Positions 52,354 through 59,703 of a DNA stretch of 64,000 nucleotides are shown here, piece after piece (position 1 is the first letter of the stretch; each line of letters starts with the position of its first letter). Both the position numbers and the translations under genes were made by a program. The stretch comes from Sphingomonas abaci (lineage in GTDB: Bacteria > Pseudomonadota > Alphaproteobacteria > Sphingomonadales > Sphingomonadaceae). Location: positions 126,066 through 190,065 of the forward strand of contig NZ_JACHNY010000005.1 of assembly GCF_014199625.1 (NCBI RefSeq), read 5' to 3'. A model generated the notes under the pieces. It ran no database searches. It had not been told where the DNA came from and was given only the letters and a program-made list of their open reading frames with translations.

Positions 52354-53855
52354 ACTCTGGCCTTCCCGCCGGCCTTGGCCCCGCCGCCCGCGCCTATCTC
52401 GATGCTTTCCCCAAGGGCGACGTGGTCGCCTTCCCGATCCATCCGCTCGACCGGCTGGGCCTGCCGGTCTGGGTCGTCGCGCTATTCCCCGAGGATGCGG
52501 CGCTCGGCGGCATCATGCCTTACGGCGTCGGTTACGGCGCGACGGACGAGGCGGCGGTGCTGGGCGGGCTGGGCGAGATCGCGGAAATGGTCTGGCCGAC
52601 GCTGACGCTCGGCGAACGCGCCAAGACGCGGGGGAGCTATGCCGAGCTGGTCCGATCGCTCGGCGCGCGTTCCGTCGCCGATCCGCTGACACTGGGCCTG
52701 CCCGCCGGGTCGCCGGTCGGCTGGGACACCGTACTCGAATGGGTGGAGGCGAGGCGCTGGGCGGACGGATCGACCGTCCTCGTGCCGATCGACCTCGCCG
52801 CCTATTCGTCCAAGGAGCTGTCACCCGGCTATCGGCCATTCACGACGATCATCTCGAACGGCATGGGGGCCGGGCCCGACATGTATTGGGCGATCGGCCA
52901 TGGCCTGTGCGAGATTCTGCAACGCGACGGTAACGGGCTGTTGTTCCGCGCCCTCGACCAGGGCGTGACGCTCGACCTGGACATCCCCCTGCCCGCCACG
53001 ACCCGCGCCATTCTCGAGCGGTTCGACGCTGCCGGCATCCGCGCGATGCCCAAATTCGCGACGGACCAATATGGCCTGCCCAACCTCTATTGCGTCGGCG
53101 TCGACGAGCGCGAAACCCCGGCCGCGCCCATCATGGTGACCGGGTGCGGCGAGGCCTGTCATGCCGATCGCGCCGCGGCGCTCGACAAGTGCCTGACCGA
53201 ATATGCCGCCAGCCGCGCGCGCAAGGCCTTCGCGCACGGACCGGCCGATCTCGCCGCGACGGTCGCGCCCGACGGGTATGTCGAGCGGTTCATGGCGCAG
53301 GCTGGCGGCGCCGCCAAGTCGAGCGACCCGCGCGCCTTCGACGCGATGCGCGACTGGACCGGGCGCGACGCGGCGACGCTACGGGGCTGGCTGGGCAACA
53401 ACGTCCTGTCCGAGCGGTCCCGCCACGCCTTCTCCGCCCTGCCCAGCGCGCCCGCCCCGGACGGCCACGCACGCGCCGCCGCCGCCCGCGCGGCGGTGGA
53501 GCGGGCCGGCTTCGACATCCTCTATGTCGATATGTCCCCGGCCGATCGCGCGGTCAGCGTAGTCAAGGTGATCGTGCCCGGCATGGAGGTGGAGACGATG
53601 AGCTATTACCGGATTGGCACGCGCAATACCGAAAAGCTGCTGGCGATGGACTCGCCGTTGATCCGCTTTGGCGATGAAACGGCCGATCTGCGCCGAATCC
53701 GCCTGCCGGCCGGCGATGCCGATCGGCTGGGTCACCCCCTCTTCGACACGGCGGCGGCGGACCGGCTGGTTGGGCCGCTCTACCCGTTGTACCGCGAGCC
53801 GGAGGCGCATCACGTCGCCCATCGCGCCGGGCGGTCGGTGGAGGCCATGGCATGA
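52350..53855 (+). CDS. YcaO-domain protein
   Basis: A 501-residue YcaO-family enzyme. YcaO proteins use ATP to activate amide carbonyls, giving azoline, thioamide or amidine products. The ATP-binding motifs are visible: SNGMGAGPDMYWAIGHGLCEILQRD (Glu188, Arg192) near residues 169-193 and ALDKCLTEYAASR (Glu284, Arg289) at 277-289. The C-terminal KVIVPGMEVE matches the family end region. No short precursor-peptide gene, E1-like ocin-ThiF gene or TfuA gene is adjacent, so a ribosomal peptide substrate is not evident; a small molecule is more likely, as for the YcaO enzyme of 6-thioguanine synthesis. ATGA overlap with the preceding gene. Confidence 0.88.
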   Translation: MNSGLPAGLGPAARAYLDAFPKGDVVAFPIHPLDRLGLPVWVVALFPEDAALGGIMPYGVGYGATDEAAVLGGLGEIAEMVWPTLTLGERAKTRGSYAELVRSLGARSVADPLTLGLPAGSPVGWDTVLEWVEARRWADGSTVLVPIDLAAYSSKELSPGYRPFTTIISNGMGAGPDMYWAIGHGLCEILQRDGNGLLFRALDQGVTLDLDIPLPATTRAILERFDAAGIRAMPKFATDQYGLPNLYCVGVDERETPAAPIMVTGCGEACHADRAAALDKCLTEYAASRARKAFAHGPADLAATVAPDGYVERFMAQAGGAAKSSDPRAFDAMRDWTGRDAATLRGWLGNNVLSERSRHAFSALPSAPAPDGHARAAAARAAVERAGFDILYVDMSPADRAVSVVKVIVPGMEVETMSYYRIGTRNTEKLLAMDSPLIRFGDETADLRRIRLPAGDADRLGHPLFDTAAADRLVGPLYPLYREPEAHHVAHRAGRSVEAMA

Positions 53856-54682
53856 GCTTGCGTTATGCCTACAATACCAACGGCGCGGCCAACCATCGGC
53901 TGGACGATGCGCTGCGGCTGATTGCCGATGCGGGCTATGCCGGGGTCGCCCTGACCCTCGACCACCATCATCTCGACCCGCTCGCGCCCGACTGGGCGCG
54001 GGAAGCCGATCGGGTGGCTGCGCTGCTCGACAGGCTGCGGCTGGGCAGCGTGATCGAGACCGGGGCGCGCTACCTGCTCGACCCCCGCGCCAAGCACGAA
54101 CCGACCCTGGTCACCGCCGCCGCCGAGGGCCGCGACCGGCGCGTCGCCTTTCTCCGCCGCGCGCTCGACGTGGCGGCACGGCTGGGCAGCGAGACCATGT
54201 CCTTTTGGGCGGGTGTCCCCGCGCCGGGCGTCGACCGCGACGCCGCATTTGGCTGGCTGAACGAGGGGCTGGCCCGAGTCCTCGACCATGCCGAAGCGGT
54301 CGGCGTGGAGGCCAGCTTCGAGCCCGAGCCGGGGATGCTGATCGAGACAGTCGGCGACTATGCGGCGCTCGCCGCCCGGCACCCGCGCCTGCGCCTGGCG
54401 CTGGACACCGGCCATTGCCTGGTGACGCAGGATATCGACCCGGCCCAGGCGATCCGCGTTCATGCCGACCGGATCGGCACCGTCGCGATCGAGGACATGC
54501 GGCGTGGTGACCACACCCACCTGCCGTTCGGCGAGGGCGACATGGACATGCCGTCGGTGCTAGCGGCGCTGGAGGCGATCGGGTTCACCCGGCTAGTCTG
54601 CGTCGAGCTGTCGCGCGAAAGCCCCCGCGCGCACGCCGCCATCCCGGAATCGATCGCCTGGTTGCGACGGATCGCCGCATGA
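53852..54682 (+). CDS. Xylose-isomerase-like TIM barrel (sugar phosphate isomerase/epimerase family)
   Basis: A 276-residue single-domain TIM barrel of the AP-endonuclease-2 / IolE-IolI type. The metal ligands can be read as Glu in ASFEPEPGM, Asp and His in LALDTGHCL, His in GDHTHLPFGEGDMD, and Glu in CVELSRE. Family members isomerise or epimerise keto-sugars or dehydrate keto-inositol. Together with the Gfo/Idh/MocA enzyme at 50552 it could process a keto-inositol or keto-sugar. It overlaps both neighbours by 4 bp (ATGA). Confidence 0.87.
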   Translation: MSLRYAYNTNGAANHRLDDALRLIADAGYAGVALTLDHHHLDPLAPDWAREADRVAALLDRLRLGSVIETGARYLLDPRAKHEPTLVTAAAEGRDRRVAFLRRALDVAARLGSETMSFWAGVPAPGVDRDAAFGWLNEGLARVLDHAEAVGVEASFEPEPGMLIETVGDYAALAARHPRLRLALDTGHCLVTQDIDPAQAIRVHADRIGTVAIEDMRRGDHTHLPFGEGDMDMPSVLAALEAIGFTRLVCVELSRESPRAHAAIPESIAWLRRIAA

Positions 54683-55887
54683 GGATCGGCTTCGTCTCCC
54701 GGCGCTTCTTCCCCGCGATTTCGGGCATGTCGATCTATGCGATCAACCTGCTGCGCCAACTGGCCGCGGCCGGTCACGACGTGACGATGATCAGCCAATA
54801 TTATGGCGATCCTGCCCGCGCCAGCGTCTATGGCGGCGGCCCGCCGCCCGAGGTGGCCGGCGTCCGCATCATCGGGCTGGAGGCGCTGGGCGAACAGGCG
54901 GACGGCGACTTCGAACGCGATGTCGAGGCGATGGTCGACGCGATCGCCGCCGAACATGGCCGCCGCCCTTTCGACATCCTCCACGCCCAATATGGCTATC
55001 CGACCGGCTGGGCGACCCTGCTCGCGGCGCAGGCGCTGGGCGTGCCCTGCGTCGTGTCGATCCAGGGCGGCGATGGCCACTGGGTCGGTTCCTGTTGCGA
55101 CACGCACCGGATCGCGATGGAACGGGTGCTGGACCATGCCGGCGCGCTGCTGATCGGCGGCGGGAGCTTCGCGCGCGAGGTGCACGACCGGCTCGGCACG
55201 CCGATGGATCGGTTCACGATCGTGCCGGGCGCGGTCGACACCGACCGCTTCACGCCCGGCGAGGCGCATCCAGAGGGGCCGGTGCGGCTCTTCTATCATG
55301 GCCGGGTCGACCGTCGCAAAGGCGTGCTCGACATGCTCCACGCACTCGCCCGGGTCGAAGGCGAGTGGACGTGCACAGTCTCCGGCATCGGCCCCGACAT
55401 GGCGGCGGCGCGGGCGCTTGCCCAGGAACTGGGGCTGAACGCGCGCGTCCGGTTCAGCGGCTATGCCGAATATGACCGCGTTCCCGAGCTCTACCGGGCG
55501 CATGACGTCTTCGTGTCGCCAACCTATGCCGAGGGCTTCTCCAACACGATCCTCGAAGCCATGGCGAGCGGACAGGCGATCCTGTCCTGCCGGTCGGTCG
55601 GGGTGGTCGACTGCATCCGCGACGGCGAAAACGGCCTGCTGGTCGAACCCGGCGACATCGCGGCGCTGGGCGCGGCGCTGACCCGGATCGTCAGCGACGC
55701 CGGCCTGCGCCGGCGGCTGTCCGAAGCGGGACTGGCCGAATGCCGCCGCACCTATAGCTGGCGGAGCGTCGGGCGGCAGATCATGGGCATCTACGCGCAG
55801 TTGCAGGGCACGTCCCCCGCGACCGGCATTTCCGCCCAGATCCCCATCGCCCCCTGTCGCTTCCGCACCGAGCCGCATCTGCTGTGA
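54679..55887 (+). CDS. Glycosyltransferase family 4
   Basis: A 402-residue GT-B retaining glycosyltransferase. The N-terminus GFVSRRFFPAISGMSIYAIN is like GT4 enzymes such as MshA, the middle has the linker FYHGRVDRRKGVLDML, and the donor site EGFSNTILEAMASG contains the E-x7-E motif. The MshA-like opening together with inositol-phosphate synthase at the head of the operon suggests transfer of a sugar (for example N-acetylglucosamine) to inositol or inositol phosphate. A helix of low similarity at the end adds ~20 residues. ATGA overlap with the TIM-barrel gene and GTGA overlap with the deacetylase gene. Confidence 0.88.
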   Translation: MRIGFVSRRFFPAISGMSIYAINLLRQLAAAGHDVTMISQYYGDPARASVYGGGPPPEVAGVRIIGLEALGEQADGDFERDVEAMVDAIAAEHGRRPFDILHAQYGYPTGWATLLAAQALGVPCVVSIQGGDGHWVGSCCDTHRIAMERVLDHAGALLIGGGSFAREVHDRLGTPMDRFTIVPGAVDTDRFTPGEAHPEGPVRLFYHGRVDRRKGVLDMLHALARVEGEWTCTVSGIGPDMAAARALAQELGLNARVRFSGYAEYDRVPELYRAHDVFVSPTYAEGFSNTILEAMASGQAILSCRSVGVVDCIRDGENGLLVEPGDIAALGAALTRIVSDAGLRRRLSEAGLAECRRTYSWRSVGRQIMGIYAQLQGTSPATGISAQIPIAPCRFRTEPHLL

Positions 55888-56585
55888 GCCACATCGTCGC
55901 CGTCTCGCCGCATCTCGACGATGCTGCCTTCTCGATCGGCGGGTTGCTGGCGGCGCGGGCACGGGCGGGCGACCGGGTCACGATTCTGACCTGCTTCACC
56001 GGCAATGTCGCGTCGCCAACCGGCTTCGCGCTTGCCTGCCAGCTCGACAAGGGACTGGCCCCCGAGGTCGATTACATGGCCCTGCGCCGCGCCGAGGATC
56101 GCGCCGCCTGCGCGGTGATCGGCGCGCAGGCGGTCCACCTGCCGCTGCTGGAGGCGCCGCATCGCGGCTATGGCAGCGCCCCCGAACTCTTCGCCTCCCG
56201 CCGGGCCGACGACACGATGCTGGCGCCGCTTGCCGAGGCGCTGGCCGCCGCATTGGACGACCTGTCACCCGACTGGCTGCTCGGGCCGCTGGCGGTCGGC
56301 AATCATGTCGACCACTGGCTGGTCCGCGACGCCCTGGCGGTGATCGGCCGTCCGGTCCTGCTGTGGGAGGACTGGCCCTATCTCACCCGCGCGTCGACCC
56401 GCCCCGCCGAGGTGGTACGGCACCGCCACCGGCTGGACGCCGCCGACCGGGCCGATCGGATCGCAATGTGCGCGGCCTACACCTCGCAGCTCGGCTTTCA
56501 GTTCGGTTCGGTGGCGGCGATGACGGCGGCGATCGACGCGATCGACAGCGAGGTGCTCCATGCCTCGGACCGCGCGGACCGGTGA
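55884..56585 (+). CDS. PIG-L-family zinc deacetylase
   Basis: A 233-residue zinc-dependent N-deacetylase of the LmbE/PIG-L/MshB family. The zinc ligands lie in SPHLDDAAFSIGG (the family PHPDDE with PH-x-DDA) and NHVDHWLVRDAL. The Asp of the DD pair is the general base. Family members remove acetyl from N-acetylglucosaminyl-inositol (MshB), GlcNAc-PI or similar molecules. As the last gene of the cluster it fits a step after the GT4 enzyme that exposes an amine. The GTG start overlaps the GT4 stop (GTGA). Confidence 0.88.
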   Translation: MSHIVAVSPHLDDAAFSIGGLLAARARAGDRVTILTCFTGNVASPTGFALACQLDKGLAPEVDYMALRRAEDRAACAVIGAQAVHLPLLEAPHRGYGSAPELFASRRADDTMLAPLAEALAAALDDLSPDWLLGPLAVGNHVDHWLVRDALAVIGRPVLLWEDWPYLTRASTRPAEVVRHRHRLDAADRADRIAMCAAYTSQLGFQFGSVAAMTAAIDAIDSEVLHASDRADR

Positions 56586-56645
56586 ACGATCCGCCACGAC
56601 GATCATTTGGACGACCATCCCCCACCTGACCCGGAGCCGTCGACG

Positions 56646-57419
56646 ATGAAGACCAGTGGCAACACCATTTTGATGACCGGCGGCGGTAGCGGCATCGGCG
56701 AGGCGCTCGCCCATCGCTTCCATGATCGCGGCGATACCGTGATCATCGCCGGCCGCCGTCAGGAGGCGCTCGACCGCGCGGCAGCGGGCCGCGAGCGCAT
56801 CCATACCGTCACGCTCGACGTCGAGGATGCAGCCGCGGTCGACGCCTTCGCCCGCCAGGTCGTCGCCGACTTCCCGGCCTTGAACGTCCTGTTCAACAAT
56901 GCCGGCATCATGAAGTTCGAGGACCTGACCGGCCGCCGCGACCTGTCGGACGCGGAGGCAACGCTGGCGATCAACGTGCTGGGTCCGATCCGCCTCACCA
57001 ACGCGCTGATCGACCATCTGGCCAGCCAGCCCGATGCGGCGATCGTCAACGTCACGTCGGGCCTCGCCTATGTGCCGCTGGTCGCCGCGCCCACCTATTC
57101 GGCCACCAAGGCGGCGATCCACTCCTACACCGTGTCGCTGCGCACCCAGCTCGAGGGCAAGGTGGAGATCATCGAGCTGGCCCCGCCGGGGGTGCAGACC
57201 GACTTGACCCCCGGCCAGGCCAACCGCCCCGGCTATATGCCGCTGGAGGCCTTTGCCGATGCCGTCGCCGCGCAGTTCGCCGAGCAGCCGACCCCCAAGG
57301 AGATCCTGGTCGACGAGGTCCAGTTCCTCCGCCAGGCCGAGCGCGAGGGCCGTTTCGACGAGACGCTCAAGACCCTGACCAAGCGCGCCGCCGAACAGCG
57401 CGCGGCCGGCGACGCCTGA
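56646..57419 (+). CDS. Short-chain dehydrogenase/reductase (DltE-type)
   Basis: A 257-residue NAD(P)-dependent SDR. The Rossmann motif MTGGGSGIGEAL is near residue 10, NNAG is at about 81, the catalytic Ser is in VTSGLAYVP, and the YSATK pair gives Tyr and Lys. The opening MKTSGNTILMTGGGSGIG is typical of the sub-group annotated DltE. The gene begins 60 bp after the cluster with its own space, so it may or may not belong to it. No substrate can be assigned. A C-terminal helical tail (EREGRFDETLKTL) is normal for this group. Confidence 0.88.
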   Translation: MKTSGNTILMTGGGSGIGEALAHRFHDRGDTVIIAGRRQEALDRAAAGRERIHTVTLDVEDAAAVDAFARQVVADFPALNVLFNNAGIMKFEDLTGRRDLSDAEATLAINVLGPIRLTNALIDHLASQPDAAIVNVTSGLAYVPLVAAPTYSATKAAIHSYTVSLRTQLEGKVEIIELAPPGVQTDLTPGQANRPGYMPLEAFADAVAAQFAEQPTPKEILVDEVQFLRQAEREGRFDETLKTLTKRAAEQRAAGDA

Positions 57420-57473
57420 CCGCCTGGGGCGCGGCCGGTGCGGGAGAGACCCGCCCCTGCCCGGCCGCCGCCT

Positions 57474-57956
57474 TCAGTCGCGCAATGCTTCGACCAACGG
57501 GCGCTCGGCGTCCGGGATCATGCCCTCCAGCACCATCCAATAGCCGGCCACCGCCTCCTGACCTGCGCGCGAATAGGCCGCGGACATGCGTTCGCGCACC
57601 GCGTCGAACAGCGCGCTCTCCATCGCCGCCCCGCTCTCGGTCAGGCGAAGCAGCCGCTGGCGGCGATCGCGCTCGCCGGGCCGGATCTCGACCAGGCCGC
57701 GCTGAGTGAGCTCGGTCAGCACGCGGCCGAGCGATTGCTTGGTGATCGCCAGCAGCGCGAGCAAGGCGCTGACCGTCAGGTCGGGCTTGCGCGCGATGAA
57801 GTAGAGCGCACGGTGATGCGCCCGACCGAGACCTTCGGCCGCCAGTCCTCGGTCGATCGACCGGGTAAGGTGGCTATGGCCGAAATACAGGAGTTCGAGT
57901 CCGCGCCGCAATTCGGGCTCGCGGAGAAACTGGGCGGAGGGGGCAGAGGCAGCCAT
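57474..57956 (-). CDS. MarR-family transcriptional regulator
   Basis: A 160-residue regulator. The winged helix-turn-helix reads SALLALLAITKQSLGRVLTELTQRGLV with the wing RPGERDRRQRLLRL. The flanking helices for dimerisation are present. It is divergent from ilvE with 61 bp between the starts, an arrangement that suggests it controls that gene. The ATG at 57954-57956 is chosen; the frame is open much further upstream into ilvE, but that part is antisense to the aminotransferase gene. Confidence 0.9.
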   Translation of the reverse strand: MAASAPSAQFLREPELRRGLELLYFGHSHLTRSIDRGLAAEGLGRAHHRALYFIARKPDLTVSALLALLAITKQSLGRVLTELTQRGLVEIRPGERDRRQRLLRLTESGAAMESALFDAVRERMSAAYSRAGQEAVAGYWMVLEGMIPDAERPLVEALRD

Positions 57957-58017
57957 GTTGACCCGTTTAGACAGGCCTCCTAGGCGTTTGCAATCCGCCA
58001 ACAGCATGAGGCCCAGA

Positions 58018-59106
58018 ATGTCAGCGCAATCGTTCCGCTTCGAACCGAATGCCACCCCCGTGGCAGATGCGGAACGAGCTAAGCAGTTGATTGATCCAGG
58101 TTTTGGCCGCATCTTTACCGACCATATGGCGGTGATCCGTTTCTCCGACTCGCAAGGGTGGCACGATGCGCACATCGCCGCCCGCCAGCCGGTGCCGATC
58201 GATCCCGCCTCCTCGGTCCTGCACTATGCGCAGGAGATCTTCGAGGGGATGAAGGCCTATCGTCTGGCGGATGGCGGCACCGCGCTGTTCCGCCCCGAGC
58301 AGAATGCCCGTCGATTCCAGGACTCGGCGCGGCGGCTGGCCATGCCGGAACTGCCCGAGACATTGTTCCTCGAATCGGTCGAGCGGCTGGTCGATGCCGA
58401 TCGTGACTGGATCCCGGCGGGACCGGACGGCGCGCTGTACCTGCGACCCTTCATGTTCGCCTCTGAAGTGTTCCTGGGCGTGAAGCCGGCGGCGGAATAC
58501 CTCTACATGGTCATCGCCTCCTCGGTCGGCGCCTATTGGAAGGGTGGCGCCAAGCCGGTGTCGATCTGGGTCAGCCAGCATTACACCCGCGCCGCGGCCG
58601 GCGGCACCGGCGCCGCCAAGTGCGGCGGCAATTACGCCGCCAGCCTGCTCGCGCAGAAGGAGGCGATCGCGCAAGGCTGCGACCAGGTGGTGTTCCTGGA
58701 TGCGGTGGAGCGGCGCTGGGTCGAGGAACTGGGCGGCATGAACGTCTTCCTGGTCTTTGCCGACGGCACGCTGCAGACGCCGGCGCTGACCGGCACGATC
58801 CTGCCCGGCATCACCCGGGATTCGCTGCTGACGCTGGCGCGCGACCTGGGTCTGACCGTGCGCGAGGAGCCCTATGCCATCGATCAGTGGCGCGCCGACG
58901 CCAAGAGCGGCCGGCTCGTCGAGGCCTTCGCCTGCGGCACGGCGGCGGTGGTGACGCCGATCGGCCGCGTGGCGGCGCCCGAGGGCAGCTTCACCATCGG
59001 CGACGGCGCGTCCGGCCCGGTCACGCGCCGGTTGCACGAGGCGTTGGTCGCGATTCAGCGCGGTGCCGCCCCCGATCCGCACGGCTGGCTGCGCCGCATC
59101 GGATAA
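58018..59106 (+). CDS. ilvE: Branched-chain amino-acid aminotransferase
   Basis: This 362-residue PLP enzyme performs the last step of valine, leucine and isoleucine synthesis. The sequence is of the longer type II BCAT subgroup: FGRIFTDHMAVIRFS, SSVLHYAQEIFEGMKAYR, FRPEQNARRFQDSARRL, the PLP Lys in GAAKCGGNYAASLLAQ, and VEELGGMNVFLVF. The ATG at 58018 has GAGG upstream; another ATG is four codons earlier. The MarR gene is divergent. A GC-rich hairpin and then tRNA-Gln follow. Confidence 0.94.
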   Translation: MSAQSFRFEPNATPVADAERAKQLIDPGFGRIFTDHMAVIRFSDSQGWHDAHIAARQPVPIDPASSVLHYAQEIFEGMKAYRLADGGTALFRPEQNARRFQDSARRLAMPELPETLFLESVERLVDADRDWIPAGPDGALYLRPFMFASEVFLGVKPAAEYLYMVIASSVGAYWKGGAKPVSIWVSQHYTRAAAGGTGAAKCGGNYAASLLAQKEAIAQGCDQVVFLDAVERRWVEELGGMNVFLVFADGTLQTPALTGTILPGITRDSLLTLARDLGLTVREEPYAIDQWRADAKSGRLVEAFACGTAAVVTPIGRVAAPEGSFTIGDGASGPVTRRLHEALVAIQRGAAPDPHGWLRRIG

Positions 59107-59115
59107 GGGCTTTTC

Positions 59116-59146
59116 AGGCGCGCCTTTCTGGCTATAAGGCGCGCCT
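59116..59146. terminator. Perfect 11-bp hairpin between ilvE and tRNA-Gln
   Basis: AGGCGCGCCTT (59116-59126) and AAGGCGCGCCT (59136-59146) pair perfectly around nine bases. There is no T-run after the right arm, and the tRNA begins six bases later. It may end ilvE transcription or be part of the tRNA leader. Confidence 0.5.
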
Positions 59147-59151
59147 CCCGG

Positions 59152-59226
59152 TGGGGCGTCGCCAAGCGGTAAGGCAACGGTTTTTGGTACCGTCATACGC
59201 AGGTTCGAATCCTGCCGCCCCAGCCA
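59152..59226 (+). tRNA. tRNA-Gln (anticodon TTG)
   Basis: The 75-base sequence folds as a full tRNA: acceptor arms TGGGGCG (59152-59158) and CGCCCCA (59216-59222), a discriminator G and an encoded CCA. The D-loop has AAGCGGTAA, the anticodon loop TTTTGGT in the stem ACGG/CCGT gives TTG, and the T-loop is GGTTCGAATCC. The type I restriction-modification genes begin after it, so its 3' end is a possible attachment site. Confidence 0.97.
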
Positions 59227-59424
59227 GTTTCTTAAAATCGTTGTTTTGCAATAGCTTACGGGATCATTCGCCAACTTTGTGGGGCAGGTTTGTGTGGCTC
59301 CGACGTAGAGAAGGCAACCGCACGGCGTTAAGCTCCGACCCAGCTTCGTTGAACCTCGGCCTTGTGCGGTTCCGGAAGACGTGATGAAGATTGGGCCGGA
59401 ACTTCCGGGGGGACATTCGTGGCG

Positions 59425-59679
59425 ATGCCATGGGAACATCATCAGATCGTCGTGGGAACGTATTCCGCCCGCGAGCATGGTAGCAAATCAGAGGTTCGCG
59501 TCCGGCCGCTTCCTGGGCAAATGTGCCCTCCCGACATGCAGGTTCAGTTTTCGCGTCAGGCGCGGACGCAGCCCAAGGTTGGCACGTGCTTTCGTATCTG
59601 GGTCAAGGAAACCGACCTCAAGGGGGATATCTCCTTCCTGCAATCGCCGTGGCAATGGCCCTATGCGGTTGTCGGTTGA
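59425..59679 (+). CDS. Small protein at the start of the restriction-modification region
   Basis: An 84-residue protein beginning MPWEHHQIVVGTYSAREHG with a balanced amino-acid composition and a C-terminal part (FRIWVKETDLKGDISFLQSPWQWPYAVV) that reads like a folded beta protein. I do not recognise a family. The ATG at 59425 has GGGGGGA upstream at a rather long distance; a GTG two codons earlier is possible. It ends 24 bp before hsdM and may be co-transcribed with it. An acquired gene of unknown function is the most that can be said. Confidence 0.5.
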   Translation: MPWEHHQIVVGTYSAREHGSKSEVRVRPLPGQMCPPDMQVQFSRQARTQPKVGTCFRIWVKETDLKGDISFLQSPWQWPYAVVG

Positions 59680-59703
59680 ACACAGAGAGCAAGTGAGAGA
59701 CTG

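Noticed and set aside
47360-56585. Annotation of the nine-gene operon as mycothiol biosynthesis
   Set aside because: There is no MshC cysteine ligase or MshD acetyltransferase, mycothiol is an actinobacterial compound, and YcaO, methyltransferase, MBL-fold and TIM-barrel genes have no place in that pathway. Only the GT4/deacetylase/inositol-phosphate logic is shared.
47360-56585. RiPP gene cluster based on the YcaO gene
   Set aside because: No short precursor gene, no RiPP recognition element domain and no transporter or peptidase was seen among the overlapping genes.
58021-59478. Minus-strand frame crossing tRNA-Gln, containing LGRQDSNLRMTVPKTVALPLG
   Set aside because: This peptide is the well-known translation artefact of tRNA genes in this frame; the rest is antisense to ilvE.
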